This document shows, one piece after another, positions 53,773-61,267 of a stretch of 64,000 nt of DNA. Source of the DNA: Labilibacter marinus. Its GTDB lineage: Bacteria > Bacteroidota > Bacteroidia > Bacteroidales > Marinilabiliaceae. The stretch is taken from contig NZ_LXYE02000001.1 of the NCBI RefSeq assembly GCF_001659685.2, positions 310,001 to 374,000 on the forward strand, given 5' to 3'. The position numbers and the translations under genes are program-made. The notes under the pieces are model-generated. The model searched no databases. It saw only the letters and a list, made by a program, of their open reading frames with translations, and was not told the origin of the DNA. Position 1 is the stretch's first letter; each line of letters opens with the position of its first letter.

Positions 53773-55143
53773 CTATTTCACTTTTTCTCCTCTGTTCATG
53801 ATGTCTTCATCACGTTTTAAAGAATACTTTAATAAGTAGAATCCTGCAAACCCAGCAACGATAGACCCAATGAAAATACCTATTTTAGCTTGATTTAATA
53901 TTTCTGCTGAGTTGGTATATGCTAAACTGGCTATAAATATTGACATGGTAAAACCTATACCTCCTAATAAACCTAATCCAGCAAATGATAACCATGAGGA
54001 TCCCTTAGGTTTAATTGAAATACCTAATCTTACTGCAAGCCATGAGAATAAGGTTATTCCTATTACTTTACCCATAACTAAGCTGATGGCAATAGCAATA
54101 GACACTAGGCCTAGAACTTCTCCACCCTCATGACCAGCGCTTAGAACAACCCCTGCGTTAGCCAAGGCAAATACAGGTAGTACAAATACACTGATAAAAC
54201 CATGAAACTGATGCTCGATATATTGTAAAGGGCTACGCACTTTGCTAACCGCATATTCTAAATCACTCACGGCGTGTAATTGTTCATCGGTTAACACAAT
54301 TTCATGCGTGTGTTTAGGAACCTGCTTAAACTTATTTAAACCTCTTTCAATACGAGGTAAAAAGTTATCTATATGTACTTTTGGTCTGGCAGGAATAGTA
54401 AAGGCAATAAGTACCCCTGCTATGGTGGCATGCAGTCCAGACCCAGGACCATCTACCCCTGATACAATAAATAAATACCAGATAACAAAGCCTAGGAAAG
54501 TATAAAGTCTTAAATCTTGAATGTTACGTAGGTTGGCAAATACTAATATTGCTAATAGACCAGCTGCTACCATTAAATAAGTCCATTGTAACTCACCACC
54601 ATAAAATAGAGCAATAACTACTACGGCTCCTAAGTCATCCACAATAGCCAGGGCTGTTAAAAAAACCTTTAAGCTTAAAGGAACTCGTTTTCCTAACATA
54701 CCCAGTATCCCTAATGAAAAGGCGATGTCAGTAGCCATTGGAATTCCCCATCCAGCACTAGATTCTCCTTCTAAACCAAACATGAAAAAGAAAATAATTG
54801 GAACAACCATACCTCCAACTGCGGCAAATATCGGCAAAGAGGCTTGCTTAAATGAGCTTAACTCACCTGCTAAAAACTCTCTTTTTATTTCTAATCCAAC
54901 TACAAAAAAGAAGATGGCCATTAATCCGTCATTGATCCAATGGTGCCAGCTCATTTTTAAATGGAACATATTTACGTCTATCGAAAGGATATCATGCCAT
55001 GTGTGCTCGTAAAAATGATGATCGATATTAGCCCATATAACGGCTATAAATGTGGCTATCATTAAAAGTGCGCTTCCTCCTGTTATGGCTTTGAAAAACC
55101 GTTGAAAGAAACTCTGATCTTTTTTAACTTCAGTCTGTGTCAT
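53773..55143 (-). CDS. nhaA: Na+/H+ antiporter NhaA
   Basis: 456 residues, about twelve transmembrane helices. Family signatures: WHHWINDGLMAIFFFVVGLE, MATDIAFSLGILGMLGKRVP and TALAIVDDLGAVVVIALFY with the ion-binding Asp pair, then GLLGGIGFTMSIFIASLAY. It exchanges sodium for protons across the inner membrane, supporting pH and salt tolerance, in line with a saline habitat. A longer loop with HTHEIVLTDEQLHAV (about 280-300) is seen between central helices. Confidence 0.96.
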   Translation of the reverse strand: MTQTEVKKDQSFFQRFFKAITGGSALLMIATFIAVIWANIDHHFYEHTWHDILSIDVNMFHLKMSWHHWINDGLMAIFFFVVGLEIKREFLAGELSSFKQASLPIFAAVGGMVVPIIFFFMFGLEGESSAGWGIPMATDIAFSLGILGMLGKRVPLSLKVFLTALAIVDDLGAVVVIALFYGGELQWTYLMVAAGLLAILVFANLRNIQDLRLYTFLGFVIWYLFIVSGVDGPGSGLHATIAGVLIAFTIPARPKVHIDNFLPRIERGLNKFKQVPKHTHEIVLTDEQLHAVSDLEYAVSKVRSPLQYIEHQFHGFISVFVLPVFALANAGVVLSAGHEGGEVLGLVSIAIAISLVMGKVIGITLFSWLAVRLGISIKPKGSSWLSFAGLGLLGGIGFTMSIFIASLAYTNSAEILNQAKIGIFIGSIVAGFAGFYLLKYSLKRDEDIMNRGEKVK

Positions 55144-55185
55144 CTTATATCAATTATTTATTCTTTTTTAAGCGTTTAGTATCCC

Positions 55186-55920
55186 TTACTTGGGAAGGCC
55201 TTTGGTCTTTAAAAATGATTCGGCTATTTCAAGTTTCTCAGGCGTACCGATGTCAAACCAGTATTCGTCCCAATTATCCCAACCATATATTTTATTCTCT
55301 TTAGATAAGTCAAGATAGCCATTGGTGATGGAAAACTTACGTACTTCTCCTAATTTAGACAATATTTCGGGGTTGATGATATGAATACCTGAAAAAGCTA
55401 AAGATTTTCGTTTACTTGTTTCAATGGTAATTCGTTCTTCTTTGGTGGATATATTCTCCCATCCGGAAAGGCGATTATCATCATCGAATATAAAATATCT
55501 TGCTGTACTACGGTCTTTTACCATCAGGGTTGCAATACCTCCCTTTTGCTGATGATATTTTAGCATCTTGTTAAGATCAATTCCAGTAAGTACATCCGAA
55601 TTGTATAATATAATAGGTTGGTCTGCAATAAATAAAGGAGCGGCTTTTAATAAGCCCCCACCTGTTTCAAGTAATTGATCAGATTCATCCGAAATGATTA
55701 AATCAACAGAAGGGTAATTTAAAGTGCTAACGAACTGTTTAATTTGCTCGGGGTGATGATGCACATTTATAACAACACGAGTAACGCCCACTTCTATTAG
55801 TTTTTCGATAGCGTGCTGAAGCATAGGCTTTCCATTTACTTCAACTAATGCCTTGGGTTTACTTTTAGTAATAGTAGCTAAACGAGTGCCCAGTCCAGCT
55901 GCAAAAATAAGTGCATTCAT
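55186..55920 (-). CDS. Sugar-phosphate nucleotidyltransferase, MurU-like
   Basis: 244 residues, single nucleotidyltransferase domain. The nucleotide-binding signature is FAAGLGTRLATITKSKPKAL, then VNGKPMLQHAIEKL and a metal-binding Asp in LYNSDVLTGID. The short length and the motif order match N-acetylmuramate-1-phosphate uridylyltransferase (MurU) and mannose-1-phosphate guanylyltransferase-like enzymes. A kinase related to AmgK is encoded just upstream on the same strand, favouring a cell-wall sugar recycling role (MurNAc-1-P to UDP-MurNAc). The exact sugar is inferred from context. Confidence 0.8.
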   Translation of the reverse strand: MNALIFAAGLGTRLATITKSKPKALVEVNGKPMLQHAIEKLIEVGVTRVVINVHHHPEQIKQFVSTLNYPSVDLIISDESDQLLETGGGLLKAAPLFIADQPIILYNSDVLTGIDLNKMLKYHQQKGGIATLMVKDRSTARYFIFDDDNRLSGWENISTKEERITIETSKRKSLAFSGIHIINPEILSKLGEVRKFSITNGYLDLSKENKIYGWDNWDEYWFDIGTPEKLEIAESFLKTKGLPK

Positions 55921-56058
55921 TCAATTTATTGCTTTGTTGTTTAATGTGCAATAATAAGAAAATTAAAGATAATCAGTATAAAAGGTGGGGCAGAAGTAAC
56001 TAATAAAAGCAATAATAATAGTAGGAGTACGCTAAAAAATGATGATGTAATAATAAAA

Positions 56059-56096
56059 GCGACTTATATCCATTGATTTTAATAGGTATAAGTCGC
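56059..56096 (-). terminator. Terminator after the small Cys-rich gene
   Basis: GCGACTTATA (56059-56068) pairs with TATAAGTCGC (56087-56096) around an 18-base loop; read on the minus strand it is followed by TTTTATTATTA. It ends the kinase and Cys-rich gene transcript. Confidence 0.65.
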
Positions 56097-56111
56097 GTTG
56101 TATTTCTTAAG

Positions 56112-56249
56112 TTATTGTTTCTCTGGCTTACAGAGTTTTTTTTCTTTGTTAGAAGTTAATTTGCATTTTTTGCATTGAAATTTGTCGTCACTGTCCATCT
56201 CAACTCCCTTATCGCACTTTTTTACTTTCTTACACTTCTTCGATCCCAT
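56112..56249 (-). CDS. 45-residue Cys/Lys-rich protein
   Basis: ATG at 56249, one base after the stop of the kinase-RapZ gene, so translation is probably coupled. 45 residues with five Cys (KKCKKVKKC near the start, QCKKCKL, KLCKP) and a net positive charge. The CxxC pair plus flanking Cys suggest a small zinc- or metal-binding protein. A terminator follows at 56059-56096. No family recognised. Confidence 0.6.
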   Translation of the reverse strand: MGSKKCKKVKKCDKGVEMDSDDKFQCKKCKLTSNKEKKLCKPEKQ

Positions 56250-56250
56250 T

Positions 56251-57675
56251 TTAGGCTTTTTTAATTTCCTGCTCTACGTGTCGAAGCTTAACGCTTACAG
56301 GATACTTTTGTTGTATGTATTTAGTTAGCTGCTCGGCACTATATACCGACCTATGCTGTCCACCTGTACAACCAAAATTCACCATTAAATGTTTAAAATT
56401 TCTCGAAATATACTTTTCAACAGATTTAGAAACAACCGAAAAAACATCATCTAAAAACTCTTTCATTTCAGGCTCCTTTTCAAAAAACTTAATCACGGCT
56501 TCGTCCTTGCCTGTTATTTGTTTGTATTCTTCGTATCTGCCAGGGTTGTGTATTGCACGACAATCAAACACAAAACCACCACCATTTCCACTCATATCAA
56601 AAGGAATACCTCGTTTAAACGAAAAGCTATTAATGGTAACAGTTAAAGCGTTTATTCTTAATAGTTTTTCATTGGTAGTTAATGCCTCTAATACTCTACT
56701 AAGCTCAGGGATTTGAATAGGTAAAGGATGACTTTTGAGCAAGTAAGATATGTTTTTAAGCGCATATGGTATACTCTTTAAAAAATGCTCTTTTTTCTCG
56801 TAGAAGCCTCTAAATCCGTATGCTCCCATGGCTTGCATAATGCGTATATATACATAACCTGTAAAATGATTCTGGAAGGAACTCTCATCTACCTCTTTGT
56901 GTTTTTTTAAGGTGTCGATGTAATGGCTGTATAATTGTTCTCTAACTTCCACTGGTATATCCGCTTTCCCGTCGTAAAGTAAAGAAGCTAAGTCGTATTG
57001 CAAAGCACCCTTTCTTCCTCCTTGATAATCAATAAACCAGGGTTCTCCATTTTTCACCATCACGTTTCTCGATTGAAAATCGCGATATAAAAAGTAATGG
57101 TGCTCAGCCTCTAAAAGAAAGTCCATGAGGCTCTTAAAATCTTCTTCGAGAGCTTGTTCATCAAACGGTACCTGAGCCAATTTTAAAAAGTAGTATTTAA
57201 AATAATGCAAATCCCATTGCATCGATTGTCTGTCAAAAGCTTTACGCGGATAGCAAAGATCAAAATCTAAATCTTCTGATCCTTTAAGCTGAAATAGCAC
57301 CAACTCCTCAATGGTCTTTTTATATATGTCCATTAAAGATTCTGAGAATTCTCCCTCAACTCTGTTGGCCTGCAAAAAATCGAAAAGGGTGGTGTTTCCT
57401 AAATCTTCTACCAGGTAAATATCTTGTTCCATATCCTGGTCGAATACTTTACCTACCTTTAAACTTTTACTCTTAAAATGCTCAGAAAATCCAATAAAAG
57501 CTGCATTTTCTTTTTTATCGGAATTAAAAACCCCTAAGGCACTTTTTCCGCCTCCAGTAAAGCGAACATATTCTCTGTAAGATCCTGATGGAGGAAGCAT
57601 TTCTGTAGTTTCTATCTGCTCGCCAGTAAAGCGAGTAAACATTTTGCTGAGTTGTTCTATTTTATTTAAATCCAT
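56251..57675 (-). CDS. Sugar kinase (AmgK-like) fused to RapZ C-terminal domain
   Basis: 474 residues from ATG 57675; a TTG start four codons upstream is unlikely. Residues about 1-325 are an aminoglycoside-phosphotransferase-type kinase: GSYREYVRF, the catalytic loop YRDFQSRNVMV and the metal site FIDYQGGRKGALQYDLASLL. This fold includes AmgK, which phosphorylates MurNAc/GlcNAc at the anomeric position. Residues about 340-470 match the RapZ C-terminal domain (SFKRGIPFDMSGNGGGFVFD, NFGCTGGQHRSVYSAEQL), which in E. coli RapZ binds glucosamine-6-phosphate. The RapZ ATPase domain is absent. With the MurU-like gene it forms a probable cell-wall recycling pair. Confidence 0.82.
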   Translation of the reverse strand: MDLNKIEQLSKMFTRFTGEQIETTEMLPPSGSYREYVRFTGGGKSALGVFNSDKKENAAFIGFSEHFKSKSLKVGKVFDQDMEQDIYLVEDLGNTTLFDFLQANRVEGEFSESLMDIYKKTIEELVLFQLKGSEDLDFDLCYPRKAFDRQSMQWDLHYFKYYFLKLAQVPFDEQALEEDFKSLMDFLLEAEHHYFLYRDFQSRNVMVKNGEPWFIDYQGGRKGALQYDLASLLYDGKADIPVEVREQLYSHYIDTLKKHKEVDESSFQNHFTGYVYIRIMQAMGAYGFRGFYEKKEHFLKSIPYALKNISYLLKSHPLPIQIPELSRVLEALTTNEKLLRINALTVTINSFSFKRGIPFDMSGNGGGFVFDCRAIHNPGRYEEYKQITGKDEAVIKFFEKEPEMKEFLDDVFSVVSKSVEKYISRNFKHLMVNFGCTGGQHRSVYSAEQLTKYIQQKYPVSVKLRHVEQEIKKA

Positions 57676-57739
57676 TATTACTATCAATTATTTCGGTATG
57701 ATTCATATTTCATCCTCATTTCAATCGAGTGATGAATAA

Positions 57740-58189
57740 TTACTCTAGTCTTTGTAGAATCTTTTCAAATTTTCTAGACACTCTTTTATCATTCAACGAA
57801 ATTAAGATAATCCCTGTAAAAGGTTTATTAATATGCAAGTTCTCAGGAACTTTGTCCATAATTAATATGCTTTCTAACTTTTCGTATGTTATCAATTGTG
57901 ATATTTTTTTTCTTGAAGCATAACCTAGTTCTGTTTCAAATACTCTACCTGCAATAAGAATAACAGGAGTTGCTATTTTGTCAGAATCTAAATCTATTTC
58001 AAGATTTGAGGAATCTAAAAAACGCTTATAAATATAATTCCATTGCGTTTTTTTATTTGAGTTTTTCACTTTGTTAAGCCAAAGGTTATTTTGTGAATGA
58101 CTCATATATAGGCTTCTGTCATTTTCTTGTGCAGAAGACTTGAAAGTGCTCAAAATGAAAATCGTAATGTATATTAAAAAATATTTCAT
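57740..58189 (-). CDS. Small secreted protein, possibly plug-like
   Basis: 149 residues with a signal peptide (STFKSSAQ, residue 20). The second half (PVILIAGRVFETELGY, then YEKLESILIMDKVPEN and TGIILISL) has the rhythm of a TonB-receptor plug segment (a named variable, then a residue pair specifying a link, then a closing strand), but it stands alone. It lies 15 bases after the AddB-like gene and 52 before the kinase gene. Unknown function. Confidence 0.5.
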   Translation of the reverse strand: MKYFLIYITIFILSTFKSSAQENDRSLYMSHSQNNLWLNKVKNSNKKTQWNYIYKRFLDSSNLEIDLDSDKIATPVILIAGRVFETELGYASRKKISQLITYEKLESILIMDKVPENLHINKPFTGIILISLNDKRVSRKFEKILQRLE

Positions 58190-58204
58190 GATTTTGTAAA
58201 TATC

Positions 58205-61096
58205 CTATTTCCCACAAATACTTTTATAGCTACAAGATAAGCAGCTATCGGTATATTCGGTTTGCGAAAAGGCAATATCTTTATTAAAAAGATCGGCCAA
58301 ATGTTGTTTTAATTCATTAATATATTCTTCCTCTACGGTTTGTAAAGTCAAGGTTTCGTTATTACTTGGTGTTCCTTTTTTAAGCGAATAATCAGGAGAG
58401 GTAAAAATCTTTTTAATCCATACCACTCCTGGATAATAGGATGAAATATCTGATTTGCTTTGTTTTAAAATATAGCTGTATAACAAAGTTTGAAAAATAG
58501 CCTTTTTAGCCTTGTGTTTACTTTGTAAAAATAATTCTTCTACTTTACTAAAGTGCTCGTCGCCTGCACCCGTTTTGTAGTCAATTACCCTAATATTATT
58601 ATCTTTTTCATCTAACCTATCAATCGTACCACCCAGGCAAATTGTTTTATCGCCTACTATAATGTTTGCATCCACCAATTTCTCTAATCCTTTTAAATAA
58701 AAGGGCGCATGCTTTTGTTCTACCTGTAAAAACTGCTGCACATATTTTTTAATGATATCAAATACTAATATGTTTTTACCCTGAATATCCTTAAAGTCAC
58801 TTTGATTTAAATCGTGGTTGAAATAATTACTAAAGCTTTTGTGCAGTGCCTGATTAATGGTGTTTTTATCCAGTCTTAATTTTTTAATGTCCTCAGGAAG
58901 TACCTCTTTACCCACGAATGGTTTATATATTTCTTCCACGGTTTCATGAAATAGAGTCCCAAAAATTCTGGGGTCAATATCTTCTGAAATTTCGTCAGGT
59001 TCTGCAGCTTTTAGCACGTATTTGTAATAGAATCTCAAAGGGCACTCAAAATAGGTACTTAAGGCACTAGGCGATAACTTACGAGTACCGTCTTGCAAAT
59101 ATTGGTTGAGTACCGACATTACTTTTTCATCCTTATCTACAAAATAGCTCTGAGAAGGGGATATATTAATATTATCAACTGCTGTAGAAAAGCTGAGTTT
59201 ATCGGCAGGGTACTCATATTTAAGCTGGAATAAGAAACGACTCATTTCTCCGGTTTGCATTCCTTGTGCCGACGAATTATATAACATCTGTACCTTTTTA
59301 GCACGATGAATTAATCGGTAAAAATAATAAGCGAAGATGGCATCCTGATGCTCGATAGTAGGCAACATAAAGGCCTTACGCAAACTGTATGGAATTAATG
59401 AATTGCTTGCTCCTGTCTGTGGAAAAACACCCTCATTCATATTGAGAATGATAAGATTCTCAAAATCTAAAGCACGAGTTTCTAGAATACCCATTACCTG
59501 TAAGCCCTTTAAAGGTTCTCCACTAAAAGGAATGCTTTTTAACTCAGCAGCACGTTTAAATAGTTTAATCCAGGTATCCGGACTAATTTCTACCTTCAGC
59601 TTTTTAATGAGATCAGCCAGTTGGGTAATGGTTAAATGCAGCTGGTAAATAAATTCCTTTTCAATAACCTGGTCGTTGTCGTTCTTTTGCAGACCACTAT
59701 ATATGAGCTGTAATAAATCGATTAAGTAAGTAGAGAAGTTTTCGCTCTTTTCTACCACTTTAAATATGGTGTTTAAAAGTTTACTTTTATCTAATTCATT
59801 GGCCTCAATGTAGGTTTTGTTTTGCTTGGTTATTGAGTAGGCAAGCTTTTTATGCAGCTCGGGGCTGATAGGTTCAATATACTGATGACTCAGGATAGGT
59901 AACACATTTCTAAAATAAAACCAGGTTTTACCCGCTTTAGTCTTCCTTCCGTTTTTTTGCAAGTCAAAAACCAATTCAAGTAAACCATAGGCAGGTGTAT
60001 TCTTAATGGGGTAACCCATCGTAATATTCACCTTTTCAATTTCATCGGGGATGGAATGTAATACAGGTAATAGTATGGTTTCATCCGTTAGTATAACCGC
60101 AGTTCGTAATGCAGAATCTAATTGAGAAGAATTACTTTCTGCAGGAATATCTTGTAAGTATTGGTGTACTATCTGTGTTTGCGCAGTATCCGTAGCAACC
60201 GAAGTAATCTTTATTTCAGGTAACTCTTTATTTGCAGGGAAATCCCAATCATGCGGAGGTGGAAATTTCTCCAGATTTTCTTCGATAAATCGAATGGCCT
60301 CATGCTCTTTCATTCGTTCATGAGGGTTGGAACCTGTATTTTTATTTTGTAGTAACCAAGGAGTATAATCCCAAATAAAATCGGCTTTGTTACCAATAGC
60401 CAAGTGATGAAACAACTTTTTCTCGCAGCTATTTAAAGCATTAAAGGCAACAAATATAATTTTGGGGTATTTTATATTTAGCGGTTTCTTTTGATCAATG
60501 TCATCGGCTATGGAGCGATATACTGCCCCTTCGTAGGTCATGTTTTTTTCTAGTAAACGCTTATTAAATAGGCGGTAAACTTCATAGAGTTTTTCCCATA
60601 CCTTAATAAATTCTGTTTGATGATCGGATAGCTTGTGCGGATTAAAGGAATGCCAAAAGCTTTTTATGGTTTCTATTTGCTCTTCGCTTAAAAAGCTATA
60701 ATCATCTTCAATTTCTTTGATGGAAAGAAGGTTCGAAAAAACTTGTTCGGCATTGGCCCTATATTTATCAATGTCATCAAAATCATTTAAGATAATTTCG
60801 CCCCAAGGCAAAAACTCATCAAAACTGGTTCCAGTTTTATATACTTCTTCATACACTTGATACAGCTCAAAAACCAAAGTAATTTTGTCGGCTATTTGAT
60901 GAGAAGTAAAATCCTGAACAAATTCATTTATAGTTATTGTTCTTGGCGACCAAAGTGGCTCTGAGATGAGCGTACTAAGGTGCTGTTGAAAAAAAAGTCC
61001 TGCTCTTCTACCGGGAAATACAAAACAAAACTCCGATATGTTGGTTTGATATTTATTAAAATAGTACTGAGCAAGTTGTTGAATAAAATTTGTCAT
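58205..61096 (-). CDS. AddB-like PD-(D/E)XK nuclease/helicase-fold protein
   Basis: 963 residues. The N-terminal part resembles an inactive UvrD-type helicase fold (FCFVFPGRRAGLFFQQHL). The C-terminal RecB-family nuclease (about 690-960) has GTLFHETVEEIYKPF, the catalytic IRVIDYKTGAGDEH and the iron-sulfur Cys set: one Cys in FECPLRFYYKYVL and three in SCLSCSYKSICGK. This is the AddB layout, in which AddB and AddA process double-strand breaks for recombination. No addA is adjacent. Annotation pipelines often call these PD-(D/E)XK nuclease family proteins. Confidence 0.87.
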   Translation of the reverse strand: MTNFIQQLAQYYFNKYQTNISEFCFVFPGRRAGLFFQQHLSTLISEPLWSPRTITINEFVQDFTSHQIADKITLVFELYQVYEEVYKTGTSFDEFLPWGEIILNDFDDIDKYRANAEQVFSNLLSIKEIEDDYSFLSEEQIETIKSFWHSFNPHKLSDHQTEFIKVWEKLYEVYRLFNKRLLEKNMTYEGAVYRSIADDIDQKKPLNIKYPKIIFVAFNALNSCEKKLFHHLAIGNKADFIWDYTPWLLQNKNTGSNPHERMKEHEAIRFIEENLEKFPPPHDWDFPANKELPEIKITSVATDTAQTQIVHQYLQDIPAESNSSQLDSALRTAVILTDETILLPVLHSIPDEIEKVNITMGYPIKNTPAYGLLELVFDLQKNGRKTKAGKTWFYFRNVLPILSHQYIEPISPELHKKLAYSITKQNKTYIEANELDKSKLLNTIFKVVEKSENFSTYLIDLLQLIYSGLQKNDNDQVIEKEFIYQLHLTITQLADLIKKLKVEISPDTWIKLFKRAAELKSIPFSGEPLKGLQVMGILETRALDFENLIILNMNEGVFPQTGASNSLIPYSLRKAFMLPTIEHQDAIFAYYFYRLIHRAKKVQMLYNSSAQGMQTGEMSRFLFQLKYEYPADKLSFSTAVDNINISPSQSYFVDKDEKVMSVLNQYLQDGTRKLSPSALSTYFECPLRFYYKYVLKAAEPDEISEDIDPRIFGTLFHETVEEIYKPFVGKEVLPEDIKKLRLDKNTINQALHKSFSNYFNHDLNQSDFKDIQGKNILVFDIIKKYVQQFLQVEQKHAPFYLKGLEKLVDANIIVGDKTICLGGTIDRLDEKDNNIRVIDYKTGAGDEHFSKVEELFLQSKHKAKKAIFQTLLYSYILKQSKSDISSYYPGVVWIKKIFTSPDYSLKKGTPSNNETLTLQTVEEEYINELKQHLADLFNKDIAFSQTEYTDSCLSCSYKSICGK

Positions 61097-61267
61097 GAAG
61101 ATATTTGCGATGATTCTTTATACAAAAGAATAAAAATTAATAGTTTTTACAGCTAAAAAGTTAAGATTTCATGCATGTTTGAGAATCATGAATACTTAAA
61201 ATACATATATTGCATTTTATAATCAGAAATTAATTGGCGCACATAGCGGTTTATCATATATAAGTCC

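Noticed and set aside
54242-55012. Plus-strand frames opposite nhaA
   Set aside because: Antisense shadows of a well-conserved transporter with no family resemblance.
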